Positions 1 through 4,683 of a stretch of DNA of 5,019 bases are shown piece after piece (the first letter of the stretch is position 1; every line of letters begins with the position of its first letter). The notes beneath the pieces were generated by a model that had not been told where the DNA came from, searched no databases, and worked only from the letters and a program-made list of their open reading frames with translations. Source of the stretch: an uncultured Lachnospiraceae bacterium (lineage in GTDB: Bacteria > Bacillota > Clostridia > Lachnospirales > Lachnospiraceae); the NCBI GenBank assembly GCA_934371505.1, contig CAKRNW010000131.1, forward strand, positions 1 to 5,019, read 5' to 3'. The translations under genes and the position numbers were made by a program.

Positions 1-191
1 TACAGGGGATAGTTGTCCATGACACAAGCCATGCCGATGATGGCGTAGTGATTTTTCATCACAGGCTGATGATGAAAGGCAAAGGGAAAATTCCGGGGTG
101 TGATGGTAATCTGATCTCCATAGGAACATTCATAGTCCAGGGTGCGCCCCATATAGAAGTCTTTGGTCTGGTAAGTCACTGCTGTACACAT
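1..191 (-). CDS. Choloylglycine hydrolase family protein (bile salt hydrolase / penicillin V acylase type), N-terminal part
   Basis: Sixty-three N-terminal residues are visible; the remainder (the family is usually about 310-340 residues) lies beyond the left edge. The protein begins MCTAVTYQTKDFYMGRTLDY. Cys2 is the N-terminal nucleophile exposed when the initiator Met is removed, and Arg16 and Asp19 in the GRTLDY block match the conserved Arg/Asp pair (Arg18/Asp21 of the Clostridium perfringens bile salt hydrolase, two residues later there). PRNFPF at 32-37 and the HYAIIGMACVMDNYPL stretch at 48-63 also fit the family. Members hydrolyse amide bonds of glycine- or taurine-conjugated bile acids in the cytoplasm, or of penicillin V and acyl-homoserine lactones; the residues separating these activities are outside the window, so the substrate is open. 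The start is fixed by Cys2 needing to follow Met1 and by an upstream AAGGAGGTA. It lies downstream of pckA on the same strand, with a terminator between. Confidence 0.88.
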   Translation of the reverse strand, partial: MCTAVTYQTKDFYMGRTLDYECSYGDQITITPRNFPFAFHHQPVMKNHYAIIGMACVMDNYPL

Positions 192-201
192 AGAAATAAA
201 A

Positions 202-210
202 TACCTCCTT
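202..210 (-). promoter_or_regulatory. Ribosome binding site of the choloylglycine hydrolase family gene
   Basis: On the minus strand AAGGAGGTA is an almost full anti-16S match. AGGAGG ends 12 nt before the ATG, slightly longer than usual. It fixes the start codon at 191, the one that places Cys directly after Met. No convincing -35/-10 pair is seen between this RBS and the end of pckA. Confidence 0.75.
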
Positions 211-220
211 GTAAGAAGTT

Positions 221-259
221 AGAAAGGAAAAGAAAGACAGGTGCGTTGCCACACCTGTC
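221..259 (-). terminator. Rho-independent terminator after pckA
   Basis: On the minus strand an 8-bp perfect stem, GACAGGTG with CACCTGTC, encloses an 8-nt loop (TGGCAACG). It is followed by TTTCTTTTCCTTTCT, a U-rich but interrupted tail. It begins about 40 bp after the pckA stop codon. The plus-strand reading also has a T5 run after the stem, but no plus-strand gene ends here. Because the tail is broken by C residues, some read-through into the hydrolase gene is plausible. Confidence 0.75.
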
Positions 260-298
260 CTTTTTAGCGCATTGTCATGCACGTTCTTTTGTCTGTAA

Positions 299-1903
299 TT
301 ATGCCTGAGGACCTGCAGCAACCAGAGCCTTACCAGCATCGTTGCCTTCGTATTTTGCGAAGTTCTTAACGAATCTGGAAGCCAGGTCTTTTGCCTTGGT
401 GTCCCACTCAGCAACATCAGCGTAGGTGTCACGAGGGTCAAGGATTGCAGGATCAACACCAGGAAGCTCGGTAGGAACCTCGAAATCGAAGTGAGGAATC
501 TTCTTGGTAGGAGCATTTAAGATATCGCCATTTAAGATAGCGTCGATGATACCACGGGTATCTTTGATGGAGATACGTTTGCCGGTTCCGTTCCATCCGG
601 TATTTACGAGGTAAGCCTTAGCTCCGCTCTTTTCCATCTTCTTAACTAATTCCTCAGCATATTTGGTAGGATGCAGCTCTAAGAAAGCCTGTCCGAAACA
701 TGCGGAGAAAGTAGGGGTAGGCTCGGTAATTCCACGCTCGGTACCAGCAAGCTTTGCTGTGAAACCGGACAGGAAGTAGTACTGAGTCTGCTCAGGAGTC
801 AGAATAGATACAGGAGGCAGTACGCCGAAAGCATCTGCGGACAGGAAGATAACGTTCTTCGCTGCGGGTGCAGAAGATACAGGGCGGACAATGTTCTCAA
901 TGTGGTTGATAGGATAGGATACACGAGTATTCTCGGTAACGCTCTTATCAGCGAAATCAATCTTGCCGTCTGCATCCAGAGTTACGTTCTCCAGTAATGC
1001 GTCACGTTTGATTGCATTGTAGATATCGGGCTCGGAATCTTTATCCAGGTTGATAACCTTTGCGTAGCATCCACCCTCGAAGTTGAATACGCCGTTGTCA
1101 TCCCAGCCGTGCTCGTCGTCACCGATTAAGAGACGCTTAGGATCGGTAGAAAGGGTTGTCTTACCTGTTCCGGAAAGACCGAAGAAGATTGCGGTGTTCT
1201 CACCGTTCATATCTGTGTTAGCGGAGCAGTGCATGGAAGCGATGCCCTTTAACGGCAGAAAGTAGTTCATCATGGAGAACATACCCTTCTTCATCTCACC
1301 GCCGTACCAGGTGTTTACGATAACCTGCTCACGGCTGGTAATATTGAAAGCAACACAGGTCTCAGAGTTCAGACCCAGCTCTTTGTAATTCTCAACTTTT
1401 GCCTTGGAAGCGTTGTAAACAACGAAGTCAGGCTCGAAGTTCTTTAACTCATCCTCGGTAGGACGGATGAACATGTTGGTTACGAAGTGTGCCTGCCAAG
1501 CTACCTCAACGATGAAACGGATAGCCATACGGGTATCTTTGTTTGCACCGCAGAATGCATCAACAACGAACAGTCTCTTGTTGGAAAGCTCTTTCTTAGC
1601 GATCTCTTTTACAGCTGCCCAAGCTTCCTGGGACATGCGGTGGTTGTCGTTTTTATACTCATCGGAAGTCCACCATACGGTGTCTTTGGAGTTCTCATCC
1701 TCAACGATGAATTTGTCTTTAGGGGAACGACCTGTATAGATACCGGTCATTACGTTTACAGCGCCAAGCTCGCTGACCCGTCCTTTTTCATAGCCCTCCA
1801 ATGCGGGGTTGGTCTCCTCCTCGAATAACATTTCATAAGAAGGATTGTACACAACTTCTGTGGTTCCGGTAATACCGTACTTGCTTAAATCGATTGTTGC
1901 CAT
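299..1903 (-). CDS. pckA: Phosphoenolpyruvate carboxykinase (ATP), PEPCK
   Basis: A cytoplasmic enzyme interconverting oxaloacetate + ATP and PEP + CO2 + ADP (EC 4.1.1.49). It serves gluconeogenesis or, in CO2-rich anaerobes, PEP carboxylation toward succinate; the sequence does not reveal the direction. The 534-residue product is close to the 540 of E. coli PckA. Visible motifs are: TGRSPKDKF (57-65; Arg59 binds substrate); YGGEMKKGMFSMMNY (200-214; Lys205, Lys206); MHCSAN (224-229; His225, a Mn ligand with Lys206); the P-loop GLSGTGKTT (242-250; Lys248); IGDDEHGW (260-267; Asp262/Asp263, kinase-2 metal ligand); ENTRVSYP (324-331; Arg327); and TGWNGTGKRISIKDTR (435-450). No key residue is missing. 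The frame is open 15 codons further upstream to an ATG at 1948, but I chose MATIDLSKYG at 1903: it has AAGAGG 8 nt before it and family proteins start near here. It is divergent from the synthase-like gene, with its own promoter and terminator. Confidence 0.97.
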   Translation of the reverse strand: MATIDLSKYGITGTTEVVYNPSYEMLFEEETNPALEGYEKGRVSELGAVNVMTGIYTGRSPKDKFIVEDENSKDTVWWTSDEYKNDNHRMSQEAWAAVKEIAKKELSNKRLFVVDAFCGANKDTRMAIRFIVEVAWQAHFVTNMFIRPTEDELKNFEPDFVVYNASKAKVENYKELGLNSETCVAFNITSREQVIVNTWYGGEMKKGMFSMMNYFLPLKGIASMHCSANTDMNGENTAIFFGLSGTGKTTLSTDPKRLLIGDDEHGWDDNGVFNFEGGCYAKVINLDKDSEPDIYNAIKRDALLENVTLDADGKIDFADKSVTENTRVSYPINHIENIVRPVSSAPAAKNVIFLSADAFGVLPPVSILTPEQTQYYFLSGFTAKLAGTERGITEPTPTFSACFGQAFLELHPTKYAEELVKKMEKSGAKAYLVNTGWNGTGKRISIKDTRGIIDAILNGDILNAPTKKIPHFDFEVPTELPGVDPAILDPRDTYADVAEWDTKAKDLASRFVKNFAKYEGNDAGKALVAAGPQA

Positions 1904-1911
1904 CTTATAAA

Positions 1912-1917
1912 CCTCTT
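1912..1917 (-). promoter_or_regulatory. Ribosome binding site that sets the pckA start
   Basis: AAGAGG lies 8 nt before the ATG at 1903 on the minus strand. It decides against the longer reading from 1948, which would place this purine run and non-conserved residues inside the protein. Confidence 0.7.
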
Positions 1918-1942
1918 TCCTTTCTATAGTAATATGCAATAG

Positions 1943-1954
1943 CCGCAAATGCGG
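1943..1954 (-). other. Small inverted repeat in the pckA leader
   Basis: CCGCA and TGCGG are perfect 5-nt arms separated by 2 nt, about 40 nt upstream of the pckA start codon. In RNA it would be a 4-bp GC stem with an AUUU loop. It could be a minor leader hairpin or half of a protein-binding site. It is short, so chance is possible. Confidence 0.35.
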
Positions 1955-1970
1955 ACCTTACGATATTTAC

Positions 1971-1995
1971 GAGAAACTGGACATTCCAACTTCTC
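1971..1995 (-). other. Stem-loop at the predicted 5' end of the pckA mRNA
   Basis: On the minus strand GAGAAGTTGGA, loop ATG, then TCCAGTTTCTC form an 11-bp stem with nine Watson-Crick pairs and two adjacent G-U wobbles. The predicted start site (near 1997, from the TATAAT at 2004-2009) places it about 2 nt from the transcript 5' end and roughly 70 nt before the start codon. Both non-Watson-Crick positions are wobbles in the pckA sense but A-C mismatches in the opposite strand, which favours an RNA structure in pckA mRNA over a DNA operator. A 5' stem can protect mRNA from 5'-end-dependent decay. An operator overlapping +1 is the alternative. Confidence 0.55.
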
Positions 1996-2003
1996 CTATC
2001 CCC

Positions 2004-2031
2004 ATTATACATAGTTAAGACATAAAATCAA
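2004..2031 (-). promoter_or_regulatory. pckA promoter (sigma-A type)
   Basis: On the minus strand a perfect -10 TATAAT (2004-2009) lies 16 nt downstream of TTGATT (2026-2031; four of six match TTGACA). An A/T-rich stretch just upstream (2032-2050) could act as an UP element. The predicted start near 1997 gives a leader of about 94 nt before pckA. No clear CcpA cre site was seen. Confidence 0.7.
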
Positions 2032-2058
2032 TAAAAAATTCGTTAAATTATTGGCAAG

Positions 2059-2086
2059 AACCGGTAAAAAACAGTAGGGAAACCGG
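2059..2086 (+). repeat. Pair of AACCGG direct repeats upstream of the synthase-like gene
   Basis: AACCGG occurs at 2059-2064 and 2081-2086. Starts are 22 bp apart, about two helical turns, and the second copy lies just upstream of the extended -10. The layout would suit a regulator binding one face of the helix, but six-base repeats can arise by chance. Confidence 0.25.
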
Positions 2087-2094
2087 GGAAATCA

Positions 2095-2103
2095 TGCTAT
2101 GAT
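2095..2103 (+). promoter_or_regulatory. Extended -10 promoter of the membrane synthase-like gene
   Basis: TGCTATGAT is a TGn-extended -10 with TATGAT at 2098-2103. The position 17 nt upstream (TAGGGA) is a poor -35, as is common for extended -10 promoters. The predicted start near 2110 gives a leader of about 38 nt. The same nine bases form the -10 of the hemerythrin gene on the other strand. Confidence 0.6.
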
Positions 2104-2130
2104 AGTCAGGTAAATCAATAGGAATTACAG

Positions 2131-2136
2131 AAAGGA
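2131..2136 (+). promoter_or_regulatory. Ribosome binding site of the membrane synthase-like gene
   Basis: AAAGGA ends 11 nt before the ATG at 2148, a moderate site. An in-frame TAG at 2103-2105, with no in-frame ATG between it and 2148, leaves 2148 as the only ATG start. An out-of-frame ATG at 2140 lies too close to this site to be favoured. Confidence 0.5.
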
Positions 2137-2147
2137 AAGATGAACGA

Positions 2148-3749
2148 ATGGAACGAGCCGGAATTTTAAAAAATAAGCTGTTTCTGTATCTGACGGAATT
2201 TTTCGCCGGCATGTCTGTGATGGCAGTGGAACTTGGTGCCAGCAGACTGCTTGCCCCTTATTTCAGTTCTTCCCAGATTGTGTGGACGATTATCATCGGA
2301 ACCATCATGATTGCCATGGCACTGGGAAATATTTACGGAGGAAAGAGTGCGGACAAGTCCCCAAACCCGGACAAACTTTACGGACGGATACTCATTGCCG
2401 CCTGCTGGATTGCCCTGATTCCTGTGGTGGGCAAATACCTCATCCTGGGAATCTCCGCCCTGCTGATCTTTACCGTGAGCAACAACTTCTTAATCATAGC
2501 AGCATTCTGTGCCTGCATGATTATCTTCGTGTTTCCCTTATTTCTGCTGGGCACGGTGACTCCCTCCCTAGTGAAGTACACTGTGGACAGCCTGGACGAC
2601 AGCGGACGGGTGGTGGGAACTCTGGGTGCCTTTAACACCATCGGAAGTATCATTGGAACTTTCGTCCCCACCTTCATCACTATCCCTGCAGTGGGAACCT
2701 CCATCACCTTCCTGATTTTTGCAGGAATCCTTATTGTGCTGTCTGCTCTTTACTTTATCAGCAGCCACACCGGAAAGAAAAAGGTGATTGCCTCTGCCCT
2801 CATTTTTGTCCTCTGCTGCGGGCTGGGCTATTCCGATTCCTTTGCCTTCTGGCAGAAAGATTTAACCTATGAAGGAGAGTCTGTCTACAACTATCTGCAG
2901 GTATCCGAAAACGACAGCCGGGTGGTGCTTTCCACCAACGTGCTGTTCGGCGTGCAGTCCGTCTATATGAAAGAGGGCGGGCTTACCGGCATGTATTATG
3001 ATTATGCCATGGCGGCACCTCTCATGGTTTCCGACAAAAAGCCGGAAGACATGAATGTGTTGATTCTGGGCATGGGAACCGGAACCTACGCCACCCAGTG
3101 TAAGAAATATTATGGAGATATGAATTTAGAGGGCGTGGAGATTGACGAGAAAATCACGGAACTTTCCCGGAAATATTTTTCCCTGCCGGAGGAGGTAAAA
3201 GTCACTACCTACGACGGACGGGCATTTTTAAATGCAGTGAATGAGAAATACGATGTGATTATGGTGGATGCTTACCAGGATATCACCATCCCCTTCCAGA
3301 TGTCCTCCACTGAGTTTTTCACTCTGGTGAAGGAGCATCTGACCGAGAATGGTGTCATGGTAGTGAATATGAATATGCGGGGAAGCGGAGAGGGAAATAT
3401 CAACCAATATCTTTCTGATACCATTGCCTCCGTCTTTTCCACTGTCTATACGGCGGATGTAAAGGGTTCCACCAACCGGGAACTTTTTGCCTCAGATAAT
3501 GCAGATATGCTGGAAATCTTTCAGCAAAATGTTACCACCCTGGAAAACCAGAACTTGCAGAATATGATGGAAACCGTATCGGCCCAAAGCCAGGCTTACC
3601 ATGCAGGCAATTATCTCATGACCGATGACAAAGCCCCGGTGGAACTGTTGGGCATGCGGGTTATCGATCAGCTGATTCAGGATGAGGTTGCCTATTATAA
3701 GGGCATTTACGAAAAAGAGGGCATTAATGGACTGTTAAACAGCCTGTAA
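2148..3749 (+). CDS. Membrane protein fused to a spermidine-synthase-like (aminopropyltransferase/methyltransferase fold) domain
   Basis: The 533-residue product has a hydrophobic N-terminal half (about 11-228) with 7-8 likely membrane segments (near 11-30, 44-64, 80-95, 97-112, 113-138, 157-178, 183-204, 212-228). A soluble half follows. ESVYNYLQV (244-252) resembles the opening strand of SpeE-type domains. VLILGMGTGT (304-313) is the nucleotide-binding glycine loop, VEIDEK (330-335) carries the acidic ribose-binding position, YDGRAFL (355-361) matches the GDAREFL block, and VDAYQDITIPF (373-383) has Asp374 at the catalytic Asp position. TDDKAPVEL (492-500) is a typical tail motif of these fused proteins. 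The YHE substrate motif of true spermidine synthases reads YDY (284-286), so putrescine may not be the substrate. The family is often annotated as fused MFS/spermidine synthase; its substrate is generally unproven. The catalytic domain would be cytoplasmic if there are eight membrane segments. No AdoMet decarboxylase or other polyamine gene is nearby. It has its own promoter, divergent from pckA. Confidence 0.85.
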   Translation: MERAGILKNKLFLYLTEFFAGMSVMAVELGASRLLAPYFSSSQIVWTIIIGTIMIAMALGNIYGGKSADKSPNPDKLYGRILIAACWIALIPVVGKYLILGISALLIFTVSNNFLIIAAFCACMIIFVFPLFLLGTVTPSLVKYTVDSLDDSGRVVGTLGAFNTIGSIIGTFVPTFITIPAVGTSITFLIFAGILIVLSALYFISSHTGKKKVIASALIFVLCCGLGYSDSFAFWQKDLTYEGESVYNYLQVSENDSRVVLSTNVLFGVQSVYMKEGGLTGMYYDYAMAAPLMVSDKKPEDMNVLILGMGTGTYATQCKKYYGDMNLEGVEIDEKITELSRKYFSLPEEVKVTTYDGRAFLNAVNEKYDVIMVDAYQDITIPFQMSSTEFFTLVKEHLTENGVMVVNMNMRGSGEGNINQYLSDTIASVFSTVYTADVKGSTNRELFASDNADMLEIFQQNVTTLENQNLQNMMETVSAQSQAYHAGNYLMTDDKAPVELLGMRVIDQLIQDEVAYYKGIYEKEGINGLLNSL

Positions 3750-3751
3750 GC

Positions 3752-4585
3752 CTATTCCTCAATGTGATTTTCCCGCATGTAGATAGCAATTTTTTTGTCC
3801 AATATCATAATGTGATTGCACAGCCAGGACAGCAGAAACTGTATTAAATCATTGAGGTAGGATTGCTGATCATTGTCCATTTCATCCAGATCGGATAAGT
3901 CAACCTCTACCAACTTTTCAATAAAAACAGCATGCGCACGTTTCTGGATGGCAAGGTCTGGATACTGAATGCGCTCCATCAGCATCTCTTCATCGTGAAA
4001 ATGGAATTCCGTATAATCTCTAAGCTCTGCAAGCAGATTCATGATTTTGTCATATTTGTCAAAAAGAAGTTCATCCTGAATCAAATCATGGGTTTGTCTG
4101 ATAATCTCAAACAGGCGGCGGTGCTCCTCATCTACCAGATTAATGCCTGTTTTGTAGGCATCCGTGAAAGCAAAGGGATCATCGGTCGTCGCCGCCAGGC
4201 TTTTGCCAATCATCAGGTCACTGTTTAAAATGTGATGGTACAGCCAGCGAATAAGGTAGGTGAGCAAATCCTGGAAGGATGCCCGGGCAGTCTCCGGAGA
4301 GGTGGTGTCCAGCTGAAACTCGTTCATTTTCTTGGTAAAAGCAGCATGCTCTGCCTTCTGAAGGGAAAGCTCCGGATCATGAATACTCTCCATATAAGCC
4401 TCCTCATGGGCAAGATGGGTTGCCGCATAGTCTTTTAAACCGGCAATCAGATTGTTGGCGATGAGTGTCACATCTGCTGTTTCCTGGGAGAGGGAAATCG
4501 CTTCGTTCAGCATCTGGAACAGGCGGCGGTGTTCCTCATCAATGGCATCAATATGTGTCAGACAATCTTCTGTAAATTCGTACAT
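3752..4585 (-). CDS. Two-domain bacteriohemerythrin-like protein with Gln replacing one iron-ligand His in each domain
   Basis: The 277-residue soluble protein holds two tandem hemerythrin four-helix domains (about 1-130 and 138-277). These usually carry a non-heme di-iron centre that binds O2, and in some members NO or iron. Domain 1 ligand positions: His19 (DEEHRRLF), His57 and Glu61 (HLAHEE), Gln76, His80, His118 and Asp123 (HILNSD). Domain 2: His155 (DEEHRRLF), His195 and Glu199 (HFHDEE), Gln214, His218, His258 and Asp263 (HIMILD). The E+15 and E+19 spacing of the family is kept exactly, so Gln76 and Gln214 occupy the place of the first His in the HxxxH pair. Six of seven ligands remain in each domain. 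Whether the site still binds two irons and O2 is unknown. There is no signal peptide or membrane segment, and no attached signalling domain. The start follows a strong GGAGG. It is downstream of the TspO gene and convergent with the synthase-like gene. Confidence 0.9.
   Translation of the reverse strand: MYEFTEDCLTHIDAIDEEHRRLFQMLNEAISLSQETADVTLIANNLIAGLKDYAATHLAHEEAYMESIHDPELSLQKAEHAAFTKKMNEFQLDTTSPETARASFQDLLTYLIRWLYHHILNSDLMIGKSLAATTDDPFAFTDAYKTGINLVDEEHRRLFEIIRQTHDLIQDELLFDKYDKIMNLLAELRDYTEFHFHDEEMLMERIQYPDLAIQKRAHAVFIEKLVEVDLSDLDEMDNDQQSYLNDLIQFLLSWLCNHIMILDKKIAIYMRENHIEE
4110..4132 (-). repeat. Internal DNA repeat, copy in hemerythrin domain 2
   Basis: This 23-bp stretch matches 4518-4540 at 22 of 23 positions, differing at one base (C versus T at 4124/4532 on the plus strand). 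It encodes the conserved DEEHRRLF segment around His155. The copies are 408 bp (136 codons) apart, consistent with domain duplication within one gene. Confidence 0.8.
4518..4540 (-). repeat. Internal DNA repeat, copy in hemerythrin domain 1
   Basis: Partner of 4110-4132, encoding DEEHRRLF around His19. The rest of the two domains has diverged much more than this segment at both DNA and protein level. Confidence 0.8.
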
Positions 4586-4589
4586 AATT

Positions 4590-4595
4590 TCCTCC
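4590..4595 (-). promoter_or_regulatory. Ribosome binding site of the hemerythrin gene
   Basis: GGAGGA on the minus strand, with GGAGG 5 nt before the ATG at 4585. It is strong and sets the start codon. It can pair with the 3' arm of the adjacent leader inverted repeat. Confidence 0.8.
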
Positions 4596-4600
4596 GTTCT

Positions 4601-4616
4601 GAAGAAGTGCTTCTTC
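4601..4616 (-). other. Perfect inverted repeat next to the hemerythrin RBS
   Basis: GAAGAAG and CTTCTTC, 7-nt perfect arms 2 nt apart, form a 6-bp stem with a 4-nt loop in the hemerythrin leader. It ends 5 nt before GGAGG. The 3' arm (UUCUUC) could instead pair with GGAGGA across the 5-nt spacer, which would hide the RBS. The two pairings exclude each other. On the plus strand the repeat is followed by TTTT, but no plus-strand gene ends here. Confidence 0.5.
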
Positions 4617-4620
4617 TTTT

Positions 4621-4639
4621 ATATTGCAATTTGTAATAT
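4621..4639 (-). promoter_or_regulatory. Candidate operator: 19-bp near-palindrome over the hemerythrin start site
   Basis: ATATTGCAATTTGTAATAT has 8 of 9 base pairs symmetric about position 4630. It overlaps the downstream edge of the -10 (4638-4643) and the predicted start site (near 4631), where a dimeric repressor would block transcription. Only about half of it would be transcribed, so it is better explained as a DNA site than as an RNA hairpin. The TTGCAA-like core recalls operators of MarR- or TetR-type regulators in general, but I cannot name the regulator. Confidence 0.5.
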
Positions 4640-4646
4640 CATAGCA
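4638..4646 (-). promoter_or_regulatory. Extended -10 promoter of the hemerythrin gene
   Basis: On the minus strand TGCTATGAT is a TGn-extended -10, with TATGAT at 4638-4643. No good -35 is seen at 16-18 nt upstream. The predicted start near 4631 gives a leader of about 46 nt. It lies in the 98-bp gap after the TspO gene, so hemerythrin can be made on its own, although no terminator is visible in that gap and read-through from the TspO gene is also possible. Confidence 0.6.
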
Positions 4647-4683
4647 CAGTTTACTGGAAAGGGATAGAGGAAAACGAAGTATT

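Noticed and set aside
48..1828. Plus-strand and alternate-frame ORFs opposite the hydrolase and pckA (for example 48-308, 1083-1265, 1467-1739, 1487-1828)
   Set aside because: They lie antisense to well-supported conserved coding regions, lack family motifs and have no convincing RBS.
1904..1948. A 15-residue N-terminal extension of PckA from the ATG at 1948
   Set aside because: A good RBS lies inside it and the conserved family start matches the ATG at 1903.
2140..2169. Nine-codon ORF (MNEWNEPEF) overlapping the start of the synthase-like gene in another frame
   Set aside because: Its ATG is only 3 nt from the GGA core of the RBS, it is very short, and ATG-rich spacing near a start makes it likely by chance.
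3730..3745. CTGTT/AACAG inverted repeat at the end of the synthase-like gene as a terminator
   Set aside because: The arms are 5 nt with a 1-nt gap, leaving about 3 stable pairs, with no adjacent T-run in the right place.
3761..3796. Plus-strand terminator using the T7 run at 3790-3796
   Set aside because: The nearest stem (ATGTG with CGCAT) is weak and about 12 nt from the T-run, and the region codes for the hemerythrin C-terminus.
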